Assembly: GCF_014202415.1 (NCBI RefSeq) | Contig: NZ_JACHGR010000002.1 | Span: forward strand, 1-64,000 | From: Tolumonas osonensis | Lineage (GTDB): Bacteria > Pseudomonadota > Gammaproteobacteria > Enterobacterales > Aeromonadaceae | Direction of reading: 5' to 3' | Length of the DNA: 64,000 nt | In this document: positions 1 through 8,685 of the stretch, one piece after another | Numbering within the stretch: the stretch's first letter is position 1 | How the letters are laid out: every line of letters begins with the position of its first letter | Made by a program: the position numbers and the translations under genes | The notes under the pieces: generated by a model | The model's database searches: none | What the model was told of the DNA's origin: nothing | Seen by the model: the letters and a program-made list of their open reading frames with translations, nothing else

Positions 1-324
1 TATACGTTGTTATGTGAATTACCGGAGCTTGGTAGCCTGAACAGTAGGGAGATCGCAGCCTTAGTCGGATTAGCCCCATTCAACAAAGAAAGTGGTCGAA
101 TGAAAGGCAAACGAAGTATCCGGGGAGGAAGACCCCGGATCCGAACAATCATGTTTATGGCGATGATGTCATCAATCCAATGTAACCCGGTATTCAAACA
201 AAAATATGAGCATCTAAAAGCTGCTGGGAAGTTACCAAAAGTTGCGTTGATAGCCTGTATGAGAAAGCTGATTGTGATCTTAAATACGATGGTAAAAAAC
301 CAGCAGCAATGGCAGTTAAATTAG
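1..324 (+). CDS. IS110-family transposase, C-terminal part (cut by window edge)
   Basis: The frame is open from the first base, so the gene continues to the left of the window. The visible ~107 residues are the C-terminal transposase_20 (IS116/IS110/IS902) region: a run like ELGSLNSREIAALVGLAPFN followed by SGRMKGKRSIRGGRPRIR and a helix ending in a short basic tail. In this family the segment follows the DEDD catalytic domain and carries the conserved serine-containing part. Whether the full element is intact cannot be judged. IS110 elements usually lack long terminal inverted repeats, and I see none downstream. The neighbouring AT-rich DUF2971 gene fits a mobile or acquired patch. Confidence 0.85.
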   Translation, partial: YTLLCELPELGSLNSREIAALVGLAPFNKESGRMKGKRSIRGGRPRIRTIMFMAMMSSIQCNPVFKQKYEHLKAAGKLPKVALIACMRKLIVILNTMVKNQQQWQLN

Positions 325-358
325 TCGAAAACAGTTGACGAAGAACCACAGTCACTTG

Positions 359-1093
359 TTATATGATTTTATTTAGTTTGAGACCAAAGTCGCCGCTTTT
401 TAAAGATGCCTTAAATAGTGGAATGTTTCGATCAGCGACGATTTTACGGATGATGTCAATATCTGAATTACTTGCTCTGTTACCAAATATTATTGATTTT
501 ATACGACCAGGTATTCTTTCAACAGTACCTCCATTAATTATAAAGCTTCGCCATTCATATTCATAAGACCATTGTTCTGATTTTGTATACAGAACCCTCA
601 GCTGAGCTTCAGACATAAGGCTCTTTGAATTAAAGATATTGGGTGTTAATGAAGGATATGCTTTCGTATAGTTTACTTTTTTGGTTTTTGTATCATCTCC
701 GAGCACACATGATTCAGTACGTTCAAATTCAATACACAAACCCTTATGATCATCAGCATAGTGAGACCACATTAAAATGTCTTTACAATTTTCAGAAAGA
801 GACAAAATACCATATGATTTCAGTTTTTCCTCAAATTCATTTATATCTTGAGTGTGGTCGTTTAATGAATAAGCCGTTATTCCGTCTCTTATACCATTAG
901 GGAAGTGTTTTTTAGTCTGTGCTGTTGTGGCAGGAGTTGTGCTGGTCTGTCTTTTAAATGAGCATTTAGCATCAAAAGGATCATTAAATGATTCTGGAAG
1001 CGCATAAAAAATTCTTTCATTAGCAATGATATCCAGAGTAAATAAATTGATAGGTTTATATTTGTATAGGCTTTTTATTTCTGGATTTTTCAT
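359..1093 (-). CDS. DUF2971 domain protein
   Basis: About 244 residues from the ATG at 1093; an ATG at 1156 in the same frame would add 21 residues. Neither has a clear ribosome site, and I prefer 1093 because the domain starts with LYKYKP just after it. Family marks are FYALPESFNDPFDAKCSF near the N-terminus and ILSLSENCKDILMWSHYADD followed by KGLCIEFE in the middle, the usual DUF2971 signature. The function of the family is unknown; members often sit beside mobile or defence genes. Base composition is clearly more AT-rich than the flanking aspC region and it lies next to a transposase, so lateral acquisition is likely. Transcribed away from the next gene. Confidence 0.75.
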   Translation of the reverse strand: MKNPEIKSLYKYKPINLFTLDIIANERIFYALPESFNDPFDAKCSFKRQTSTTPATTAQTKKHFPNGIRDGITAYSLNDHTQDINEFEEKLKSYGILSLSENCKDILMWSHYADDHKGLCIEFERTESCVLGDDTKTKKVNYTKAYPSLTPNIFNSKSLMSEAQLRVLYTKSEQWSYEYEWRSFIINGGTVERIPGRIKSIIFGNRASNSDIDIIRKIVADRNIPLFKASLKSGDFGLKLNKII

Positions 1094-1370
1094 CTTGTGA
1101 TGCCTAAGTATGGGATCATATAACAATTTATTATAAAGAATTATTCCATAATTCATGCGAATCCAGCGCTGTTATACGGAATTCTTCCATGTTTCATTTT
1201 TAGACCGGCAAAGCTACCGCAGGACCGCATAAGTGCGATCTGGGTTTGTTCCTGTCAGATAAGACAGATATGTTCTATCCTAGTCTCGTTCGGGGTTGGT
1301 TTCAATCAGAGCGCTTGATCAAGGTCAGTTTTTGGTAGGTTATAGTAACAGGCAGAAGGTGGAGGAATGC

Positions 1371-2294
1371 ATGATGAAAACTGAACCCCTGAATACGGCT
1401 ACTGCCACGCTGATGGCGCGTTTACTGGATAAGCAGCGGATCCGGGTGCACAAGCGGTGGGCGATTATCCAACTGAATGTCTGGCTGCAACACGGCTGGG
1501 TTACCGCACAGGGCGACGGGATTTATCAGCTTACAGCCGAAGGGGAGCAGTATTTCCGGCAGCATCTGCTGGCACACGGTGATGTTTCGCTGGAGTCACT
1601 GCTGCATCAGCTGGATATCCAGTTACCGGAGAAGTGCAATAGCCGTATTCTCTCTTTCCTGCTGAATCAGGAACGTAAAATCTCTGAAGCACAGATGCGT
1701 GAGCACGAGATAACGTTGCTCCGGGATAGTTATCTACTGTTACGCTGCAATTTGCCCTGCAGTATTTTTATGCAGTCCGGCGAGCTGATTGATGTCAGCA
1801 CCCTATTCAGCGTATGGGGGGAGGTGGTCATACCGGAACGCGTTATTCCCGATATCAAAAAGGTGCTCTGGAAGACAGTGCCGCCGCAGTATGTGATCAC
1901 GGTTGATAACCGGGATGCGTTTGTCAGTATGCCGTTACCGGCGAATACACTGCTGATTCATGCGCCTGCCAGTGATACCCGGATGGCGGAACAGCTACTG
2001 TGCGCGCTGACAACGGATATTCCCTGGAGCCATCTGGGCGATCTTTCTCCGGAAGGGATTAAAAAAACCGCCGGATTCGCCGAACGGCTCCAGCGTCCGC
2101 TTTCACTTTATCTCCCTGAAAACTGGCCTGATTATTTGAAGCTGCTAGGGACACCGTTGCCGCCTGATGAGCAGTGGCCACTCAATCTGATTCCCCGTCC
2201 GTTGCAGATTAAGCTGAGGTATTTGCTCGAAAACCGGCGAAAAATACCGCAGCAGGCCATGGTATACGCAAAAAAATGGGTTCATGAATTATAG
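1371..2294 (+). CDS. Hypothetical protein, possible Toprim/JetD-like C-terminal region
   Basis: About 307 residues. I chose the ATG ATG at 1371 because a GGAGG lies at the right distance before it; the frame runs further upstream without a signal. The N-terminal ~60 residues look like a winged helix (a helical stretch around VHKRWAIIQLNVWLQHGWV, then YQLTAEGEQYF). The C-terminal part has VITVDNRDAFVSMPLP, later WSHLGDLSPEGIKKTAG. This resembles the Toprim-like fold at the end of DUF2220/JetD proteins, where a G-D-L/I-D-x-x-G segment follows an ITVDN-like strand, but the resemblance is loose. No JetA, B or C neighbour exists here. It sits 107 bp upstream of aspC. The function is not established. 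Confidence 0.55.
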   Translation: MMKTEPLNTATATLMARLLDKQRIRVHKRWAIIQLNVWLQHGWVTAQGDGIYQLTAEGEQYFRQHLLAHGDVSLESLLHQLDIQLPEKCNSRILSFLLNQERKISEAQMREHEITLLRDSYLLLRCNLPCSIFMQSGELIDVSTLFSVWGEVVIPERVIPDIKKVLWKTVPPQYVITVDNRDAFVSMPLPANTLLIHAPASDTRMAEQLLCALTTDIPWSHLGDLSPEGIKKTAGFAERLQRPLSLYLPENWPDYLKLLGTPLPPDEQWPLNLIPRPLQIKLRYLLENRRKIPQQAMVYAKKWVHEL

Positions 2295-2401
2295 TTTTTT
2301 AATTTGCTATAGTGGCTTTATCCGCGCAGTGCTATAAATAGCAGTACTCAGAGACTCCGGTCTCATCCCCCCAACTAGCCAAACAGAAAACAGGACGAAT
2401 C

Positions 2402-3592
2402 ATGTTTGAGAAGGTGACACAGGCTCCGGCCGACCCGATTCTGGGTTTAACTGAAGAATTCCGCAATGACCCACGTACCAACAAAATCAATCTGGGTGTC
2501 GGCATTTACAAAGATGAAGCGGGTGCTACGCCAATCCTGAACTGTGTGAAAAAGGCAGAAAAAATTCTGCTGGAAACCGAAACCACCAAAAACTACCTGA
2601 GCATTGAAGGTAATGCCGAGTATGGTCAGCTGGTGCAGGAACTGCTGTTTGGCGCAGATCATGAAATCGTCACCAGTAAACGGGCTAAAACAGCTCAGGC
2701 ACCAGGTGGTACCGGCGCGCTGCGTATTGGTGCCGAATTCCTGTTTCGTCAGGGTATCTCGAAAAAGGTCTGGATCTCTAATCCGACCTGGGTAAACCAT
2801 TTCCAGGTATTTGGTGTTGCCGGCATGGAAACCGCCGAATATCGTTACTACGATCCGGCGAACAAGAATCTGGATTTCGATGGCATGCTGGAATCACTGT
2901 CTGCTGCCGCACCAGGCGATGTGGTATTGCTGCATGGCTGCTGCCATAACCCGACCGGTGTTGATCCATCGCTGGAACAATGGGAAGTGCTGGCAAAATT
3001 CTGTGCTGAACGTCAATTACTGCCATTCTTCGATTTCGCGTATCAGGGCTTTGGCCGTGGCGTAGATGAAGACGCTGCTGGTCTGCGCACATTTGCCAAA
3101 TACAACAAAGAGTTGCTGGTAGCCAGTTCCTTCTCTAAAAACTTTGGTCTGTACAATGAGCGTGTTGGTGCGATCACCGTGGTCACTCCGGACAGCGAAA
3201 TTGCTCTGCGTTCTTTCAGCCAGGTTAAAACCACAATCCGTGCAAACTACTCCAACCCGCCATCACACGGCGCGTCAGTGGTCGCGACTGTACTGAAAGA
3301 TCCTGCGCTGCGTGCCGAATGGATCGAAGAAGTGAAAACCATGCGCGACCGTATCTGGGAAATGCGCGAGCTGTTTGTGCAGAAACTGAAAGACAAAGGC
3401 ATCGAGCAGGATTTCAGCTTCATTACAGAGCAAAACGGCATGTTCTCCTTCTCTGGTCTGAATAAAGATCAGGTGGCTCGTCTGAAGAATGAATTCGCGA
3501 TCTATATCGTCGGTTCTGGCCGTATCAGCGTAGCAGGTATGACCAAGAACAATATCGACGCGCTGATCGATGGGATTGCTGCAGTAATCTGA
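2402..3592 (+). CDS. aspC: Aspartate/aromatic aminotransferase
   Basis: 396 residues, the normal length for AspC/TyrB. A PLP-dependent class I aminotransferase exchanging the amino group between aspartate (or aromatic amino acids) and 2-oxoglutarate in the cytoplasm. Visible marks: GNAEYGQL, the SNPTWVNH stretch, [18 protein letters not shown] and the PLP lysine in [15 protein letters not shown]; near the C-terminus FSFSGL and GRISVAGM with the arginine that binds the substrate carboxylate. Starts with [16 protein letters not shown], typical of the family, behind AGGACG. Monocistronic: preceded by a 107-bp gap and followed by a hairpin with a T run. Distinguishing AspC from TyrB by sequence alone is not certain. 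Confidence 0.93.
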   Translation: MFEKVTQAPADPILGLTEEFRNDPRTNKINLGVGIYKDEAGATPILNCVKKAEKILLETETTKNYLSIEGNAEYGQLVQELLFGADHEIVTSKRAKTAQAPGGTGALRIGAEFLFRQGISKKVWISNPTWVNHFQVFGVAGMETAEYRYYDPANKNLDFDGMLESLSAAAPGDVVLLHGCCHNPTGVDPSLEQWEVLAKFCAERQLLPFFDFAYQGFGRGVDEDAAGLRTFAKYNKELLVASSFSKNFGLYNERVGAITVVTPDSEIALRSFSQVKTTIRANYSNPPSHGASVVATVLKDPALRAEWIEEVKTMRDRIWEMRELFVQKLKDKGIEQDFSFITEQNGMFSFSGLNKDQVARLKNEFAIYIVGSGRISVAGMTKNNIDALIDGIAAVI

Positions 3593-3622
3593 TTGTCGCT
3601 GCTTCCGGAAGAATGATAAAAG

Positions 3623-3649
3623 CCCTCTGAAAATTCAGGGGGTTTTTTT
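3623..3649 (+). terminator. Rho-independent terminator of aspC
   Basis: CCCTCTG pairs with CAGGGGG (one G-T wobble) around a short AT loop and is followed at once by a run of seven T. It lies 30 bp after the aspC stop. Confidence 0.8.
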
Positions 3650-3670
3650 ATGGGGAAGCCGAAAAAACAA

Positions 3671-3704
3671 CGAAAAAAACAAAAGGGAGCCGAAGCTCCC
3701 TTTT
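3671..3704 (-). terminator. Rho-independent terminator of the BMP ABC operon
   Basis: On the minus strand GGGAGC-TTCG-GCTCCC forms a six-pair stem with a stable UUCG tetraloop, followed by TTTTGTTTTTTT. It lies just after the stop of the substrate-binding protein gene. The A-rich left side also lets it act on the plus strand. Confidence 0.85.
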
Positions 3705-3726
3705 CTGTTTGAATCACTGAGGCTGA

Positions 3727-4803
3727 TTATTTGGCGACAGTGGCATCAATACCTTCAACAAACCAGTTGATCTGAGCCAGTTCTGCGTCGGTCAGAGAGT
3801 GACCAGCCGGAACGACTTCTTTACCGGTGTTGTCTTTGATTGGACCAGTAAATGGCTTGAACTCACCGGTTTTGATCTTGGTGTAGGTAGTGTTGATCGC
3901 ATCTTTGACGTTCTGTGGCAGATTGTCATTGATAGAACCCAGTTTCACTACGTCTTCAGCAAAACCACCCCAGTAGTCCTGTGGCTTCCAACTGCCGTCT
4001 TTAACTGCCTGAACAGTTTTCAGGTAATGCGGTTCCCAGTTATCAACGATAGAGAAGATATGCGCTTTCGGACCGTAGTGAGATACGTCAGAAGCCTGAC
4101 CAACTGCACGGATACCGCGTTTTTCAGCTACCATCATTGGCGCCGGGCTGTCAGTGTGCTGCATCAGAACGTCAACGCCCTGATCGATCAGCGTATTGGC
4201 GGCATCGGTTTCTTTACCCGGATCGTACCAGGAGTTCACCCAAACGATTTTGATTTTTACATTCGGATTAACGGATTTCGCGCCCAGGAATACAGCGTCG
4301 ATATCACGATATACTTCCGGAATAGGGAAGGAAGCGATGTAACCGATGGTGTTAGATTTGCTCAGCAGACCTGCGGCAACACCGGCAACATAACGGCCTT
4401 CATAGGCGCGCTGAATGTAGGTGCCTACGTTTTTGGTGCGTTTATAACCGGTCGCGTGCTCAAAAACCACATTAGGGAATTTTTTCGCAACTTTCAGAGT
4501 CGGGTTCATGAAGCCGAAAGAAGTGGTAAAGATAATCTTGTTGCCACTTTTCGCCAGCTGAGTAATAACGCGCTCTGCATCGGCACCTTCAGCCACGTTT
4601 TCCACGAAAGTGGTTTTAACCTGACCTGGCAGTGCTTTTTCCAGTTCTTTACGTGCGCGGTCGTGCTCATAGCTCCAGCCATGATCGCCAACAGGGCCAA
4701 CGTAAACAAAACCAACTTTCATAGGTTCTTCTGCGGCGGCTGCAAGAGAGCAACCTGCAGTTAACGCGGCGACAGCCAGTAAGCGGAAAATCCTTGTCTT
4801 CAT
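3727..4803 (-). CDS. BMP-family ABC transporter substrate-binding protein
   Basis: 358 residues from the ATG at 4803, which has GGAGAAA seven bases before it; an upstream ATG in frame has no such site. Exported: a basic start MKTRIFR, a hydrophobic core and AAAAEE as a likely cleavage site. A cysteine in LTAGCS could be lipid-modified, but its -3 position is T, so this is uncertain. The mature part is a BMP/Med/PnrA-type receptor (KVGFVYVGPVGDHGWS near the start, AEGADAERVITQLA, VEGIDATVAK at the end). Family members bind nucleosides or related ligands in the periplasm. It is the last gene of a four-gene minus-strand import operon with two permeases and a double ATPase. The ligand is inferred. 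Confidence 0.88.
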   Translation of the reverse strand: MKTRIFRLLAVAALTAGCSLAAAAEEPMKVGFVYVGPVGDHGWSYEHDRARKELEKALPGQVKTTFVENVAEGADAERVITQLAKSGNKIIFTTSFGFMNPTLKVAKKFPNVVFEHATGYKRTKNVGTYIQRAYEGRYVAGVAAGLLSKSNTIGYIASFPIPEVYRDIDAVFLGAKSVNPNVKIKIVWVNSWYDPGKETDAANTLIDQGVDVLMQHTDSPAPMMVAEKRGIRAVGQASDVSHYGPKAHIFSIVDNWEPHYLKTVQAVKDGSWKPQDYWGGFAEDVVKLGSINDNLPQNVKDAINTTYTKIKTGEFKPFTGPIKDNTGKEVVPAGHSLTDAELAQINWFVEGIDATVAK

Positions 4804-4885
4804 GTGTTTTTCTCCGATCATTTTAAGAAACACAAGCTAAAGCTTGCGGCTCATCAATCACACAGCAAAAGTAATAGATGAAAAA

Positions 4886-5812
4886 TTATACTCTGGAATC
4901 AAAGGTCTGGCCCAGTGACATCGGGGCAGACAGTTTTTCTTTCATCCGGTTCGAACCGATAAAAATCATCACAATCAGTGTTGCCAGATACGGCAACATC
5001 GCCAGCAGGTTAGGGGAGATCTTCATGCCCAGACCCTGCAGGACCAGATGCATGATGCTGGCAATACCGAACAGGTAAGCGCCCAGCACCAGATTCTTGG
5101 TTTTCCATGAGGCGAATACAACCAGTGCCAGTGCGATCCAGCCGCGGCCACCGGTCATGTTTTCCATCCACATCGGTGTATAGGCCAGTGACATGTATGA
5201 ACCGGCCAGACCCGCCATCGCGCCGCCAAACAGAATGGCCAGGTAACGGACTTTCAGTACCGGCAAGCCAATCGCGTTCGCATTATGCGGATTTTCGCCA
5301 ACGGCACGCAGAGTCAGGCCGCCACGGGTTTTAACACAGAACCAGCCGACAACGATAACCAGCAGCCAGCTCAGATAAATCAGCGGATCATGTTTAAACA
5401 GCAGGGCACCGATAAACGGAATATCAGACAACCCCGGGATCACAACAGCCTGAAAGCCTTTAACGGTTTGACCGACATATGCCGAACCCACAAAAGCACT
5501 CAGACCGGTACCAAAAATCGTCAGCGCCAGACCGGTTGCCACCTGGTTGGCCCGCAGGTGCATACTGATCACGCCAAACAGCAGTGACATCAGGGTGCCG
5601 GCCAGCATGGCCATCATGACGCCAAACATCAGGGAGCCGGAACTGGAAGCAGCGATAAAGCCACATACCGCGCCCATCAGCATCATGCCTTCCTGACCGA
5701 GGTTCAGTACGCCTGATTTTTCACAAATCATTTCACCCAAGGCAACCAGCAGCAACGGCGTTCCGGTTTTAATGGCTGCCGTCAGAATTTGCAGAAGCAG
5801 TTCATTATCCAT
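4886..5812 (-). CDS. ABC transporter permease (nucleoside-type, second subunit)
   Basis: 308 residues, strongly hydrophobic with about eight to ten membrane helices; belongs to the branched-chain-type BPD_transp_2 permeases. Typical are GEMICEKSGVLNLGQEGMML near the N-terminus and ENPHNANAIGLPVLKVR, the cytoplasmic loop that contacts the ATPase. It begins inside the end of the preceding permease gene (8-bp overlap), which suggests translational coupling. With the partner permease, the double ATPase and the BMP-type receptor it matches the layout of NupNOPQ/YufNOPQ importers. Substrate specificity (purine or other nucleosides) is inferred from that family. Confidence 0.88.
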   Translation of the reverse strand: MDNELLLQILTAAIKTGTPLLLVALGEMICEKSGVLNLGQEGMMLMGAVCGFIAASSSGSLMFGVMMAMLAGTLMSLLFGVISMHLRANQVATGLALTIFGTGLSAFVGSAYVGQTVKGFQAVVIPGLSDIPFIGALLFKHDPLIYLSWLLVIVVGWFCVKTRGGLTLRAVGENPHNANAIGLPVLKVRYLAILFGGAMAGLAGSYMSLAYTPMWMENMTGGRGWIALALVVFASWKTKNLVLGAYLFGIASIMHLVLQGLGMKISPNLLAMLPYLATLIVMIFIGSNRMKEKLSAPMSLGQTFDSRV

Positions 5813-6875
5813 TCTGAGTTTCCTTAGATTTCACTTTAACCAGGCGATAACGCAGCAGGAAATCGCTTGCCAGTAACAGGAACAGTAATGAGCCCTGGAA
5901 CAAACCGGTAATGGCGGTTGGTACGCCCAGTTCGATCTGTGCCATATCGCCGCCCATGTAGATCAATCCCAGGAACAGACCTGAAACGCACATGCCCAGC
6001 GGATGTAGACGACCCAGCCACGCCACGATAATTGCGGCATAGCCGTAGCCTGGTGATACCGCCGGAATCAACTGACCAATCGGACCGGATACTTCACTGG
6101 CACCGGCCAGACCGGCCAATGCGCCGGAGAACAACATGATGCCCCAGCGTAAACGGCGGATTGAGAATCCGGCATAATGCGCGGAGGACTCATCGTGACC
6201 CAATACCCGGATCTGGAAACCCAGCCAGCTGAAACGCAGTAATACCCAGGAGAGGATCGCTGCCAGCAAGGCGAAGAGAACACCCAGATGGACGCGGGTA
6301 TTTTCAATCAGAATAGGCAGTAACTGTGTATCGGCAAACAAGGCGGATTCCGGGAAGCCCATGCCTTCCGGATCCTTGAGCGGGCCATGTACCGCCCATT
6401 GCAGCGTATACAGCGCGATGTAGTTCAGCATGATGGTGGTCAGGATGATATTGCTGTTGAACCATTGCCGCAGGGCAATCGCAATACCTGACCAGGCCAT
6501 GCCAGCCAGAATACCGGCAATCATGGCCAGCCAGACACTCATCGAGCTGTCGGCAAATTGCAGACTGACCGCACTACCGACGACCGCACCCAGTAACAGC
6601 TGGCCTTCAGCGCCGATGTTCCACAAGTTTGCCTGGTAGCAAAGCGCCAGACCGATGGCACAAAGCAGCATCGGTGCGGTTTTTACTAATAACTCGCCGA
6701 TGTTGTAACCATCGGAAAGCGGGCTGATGAAGAACACATGCATGGCATGGAACGGATCTTTGCCCAGAAAACTAAATAATCCCATTCCCAGCAGGATAGT
6801 CAGACACACCGCAATTAACGGTGAGACCAGCTGCAGATACCATGGAATAAAGGTACGAGGTTGAAATTGCCACAT
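5805..6875 (-). CDS. ABC transporter permease (nucleoside-type, first subunit)
   Basis: 356 residues with a short cytoplasmic N-terminus (MWQFQPRTFIPWYL) and about ten hydrophobic segments; BPD_transp_2 fold. The AEGQLLLGAVVGS stretch and the EA-loop-like region LGHDESSAHYAGF mark the family. It lies 6 bp after the ATPase gene and overlaps the next permease by 8 bp, so the operon is tightly coupled. It forms the heterodimeric membrane channel of the BMP-type importer with the following permease. Confidence 0.88.
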   Translation of the reverse strand: MWQFQPRTFIPWYLQLVSPLIAVCLTILLGMGLFSFLGKDPFHAMHVFFISPLSDGYNIGELLVKTAPMLLCAIGLALCYQANLWNIGAEGQLLLGAVVGSAVSLQFADSSMSVWLAMIAGILAGMAWSGIAIALRQWFNSNIILTTIMLNYIALYTLQWAVHGPLKDPEGMGFPESALFADTQLLPILIENTRVHLGVLFALLAAILSWVLLRFSWLGFQIRVLGHDESSAHYAGFSIRRLRWGIMLFSGALAGLAGASEVSGPIGQLIPAVSPGYGYAAIIVAWLGRLHPLGMCVSGLFLGLIYMGGDMAQIELGVPTAITGLFQGSLLFLLLASDFLLRYRLVKVKSKETQNG

Positions 6876-6881
6876 GGTGGT

Positions 6882-8402
6882 TTATTCCTGCTCCAGAAAT
6901 TGTCCGGCCATCCACTGACCGATCTGATTCGTGCTGGTTTCCTGTGTTTTGACGACAGGCGAGAGGTGACCATCAAATAAAGCCGCAATACGGTCACTGA
7001 TCAGGAACAGTTCATCCAGATCTTCGGAGATCACAACGATAGCTGCGCCCCGATCGCGCAATTCCATCAGTTCACGATAGATCGCATTGGCTGCACCGAT
7101 ATCAACCCCCCAGGTCGGGTGAGCGCAGACAAACACATTCGGTTCCAGCGCCAGTTCACGACCAATGATGAATTTCTGCAGGTTGCCGCCAGACAGCGAT
7201 TGCGCCGGTGCATGCTCGTTATGGCATTTCACCTGATGCTGCTCAATCACATCGCGGGTCCGGGCGGACACTTTGTTCCATTTCACCCAGCCCCAGCGTT
7301 TTAACCCCAGCGTTGCGTTGGTCAGCAGCAGGTTTTCACGCAGACTCATTTTCGGCGCGGCACCGTGTCCCAGACGTTCTGCCGGAACATAAGCCATACC
7401 GAGCTGACGACGACGGCCCACCTTCAGACGACCCACCGGTTTTCCGTTCATAATGATCTGATCACTATGCGGACTCTGCCATTCACCACTCAGTGCACTC
7501 AGCAATTCTTCCTGCCCGTTACCGGCCACACCGGCAATACCGAGGATCTCGCCGCCACGCAGAGAGAAGTTCAGTTTTTTCAACGCGCAGGCGAAAGGAT
7601 TAGGTGCCGGCAGAGACAGGTCTTTTACCGCAAGATTGATGGTCTTGCTGGAGCGACGCTCATACGTTTCCGCGATGGCACTGTCACCCACCATCATGCG
7701 GGCAATGCTTTCCGGTGTTTCATTAGCCGGTATGCAGGAACCGGTAACCCGTCCGCCACGCAGGATGGTTGCGTTATGACAGAGTGCGGTCACTTCCTTC
7801 AGTTTATGGCTGATAAACAGGATTGTGCAGCCGTCAGCCGCCAGTTGGCGTAAAACCACAAACAGACTGTCCACTTCCTGCGGTGTCAGCACGGAGGTAG
7901 GTTCATCAAGAATAAGCAGTTTTACTTGCTGGATCAGACAGCGAAGAATTTCGACTCGTTGGCGTTCGCCCATGGACAAGCTAAACACATAACGATCTGG
8001 ATCTATATTCAGTCCGTAATTTCCCGACAGCTCACGGATGCGTCCTGCCAGATCACCGATTTGTTCCCGCATTGAAGGGGTTAAGCATAAATCGATGTTT
8101 TCCGTGACGGTTAATGTTTCAAACAGCGAGAAGTGCTGAAACACCATACCGATGCCCAGTTCACGGGCATGAGAAGGAGAGCGGATTTGCAGCTCCTGCC
8201 CATCCCATATGATGGAACCACTGTCCGGGGTCACCAAACCATAAATGATTTTGACCAAGGTTGACTTTCCTGCACCATTTTCGCCCAATAGTGCATGGAT
8301 TTCACCACGTTCGAGCTTCAAATTGATCTTGTTATTCGCAAGACAGCCAGGATATTGCTTAGTAATATCCCACAATTCAAGCTGGTAATGATGTGTTGTC
8401 AT
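6882..8402 (-). CDS. ABC transporter ATP-binding protein, two nucleotide-binding domains
   Basis: 506 residues from the ATG at 8402 (MTTHHYQLELWDI); an in-frame ATG at 8498 would add a non-homologous 32-residue leader. Two ABC domains in tandem: the first with Walker A GENGAGKST, Q-loop VFQHFSLF, signature LSMGERQRVEILR and Walker B LLILDEPTS; the second with a degenerate Walker A region (GVAGNGQEELL) and signature LSGGNLQKFIIGREL. This pattern of one canonical and one degenerate site is usual for the simple sugar/nucleoside class (RbsA, YufO). First gene of the BMP importer operon; AAGAGG directly abuts the ATG, unusually close for a ribosome site. Confidence 0.9.
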   Translation of the reverse strand: MTTHHYQLELWDITKQYPGCLANNKINLKLERGEIHALLGENGAGKSTLVKIIYGLVTPDSGSIIWDGQELQIRSPSHARELGIGMVFQHFSLFETLTVTENIDLCLTPSMREQIGDLAGRIRELSGNYGLNIDPDRYVFSLSMGERQRVEILRCLIQQVKLLILDEPTSVLTPQEVDSLFVVLRQLAADGCTILFISHKLKEVTALCHNATILRGGRVTGSCIPANETPESIARMMVGDSAIAETYERRSSKTINLAVKDLSLPAPNPFACALKKLNFSLRGGEILGIAGVAGNGQEELLSALSGEWQSPHSDQIIMNGKPVGRLKVGRRRQLGMAYVPAERLGHGAAPKMSLRENLLLTNATLGLKRWGWVKWNKVSARTRDVIEQHQVKCHNEHAPAQSLSGGNLQKFIIGRELALEPNVFVCAHPTWGVDIGAANAIYRELMELRDRGAAIVVISEDLDELFLISDRIAALFDGHLSPVVKTQETSTNQIGQWMAGQFLEQE

Positions 8403-8685
8403 CCTCTTTACGACACTCCGTTTGCGGGTGTAAAAAATTGATGTGCGAGTTAAGCAAAAAATCGTCCAATTTGCCATTTTTTCTGCATGTAAATTCACTG
8501 ATCAGCGAAAAAATCACCATGCAGGGGCACAATCACCCGAATAATGTACCGTATGCAATATCGGAGCCGGGTATCCGGGCTGAATTCAGACTGAAAGCGG
8601 TACTTAAGTATTTTAGTCAATCAGGCTGAATGTTCATCTTTTCATCGTGATATCTTTAAATGCAGAATTAATGCTGAACAATTAA

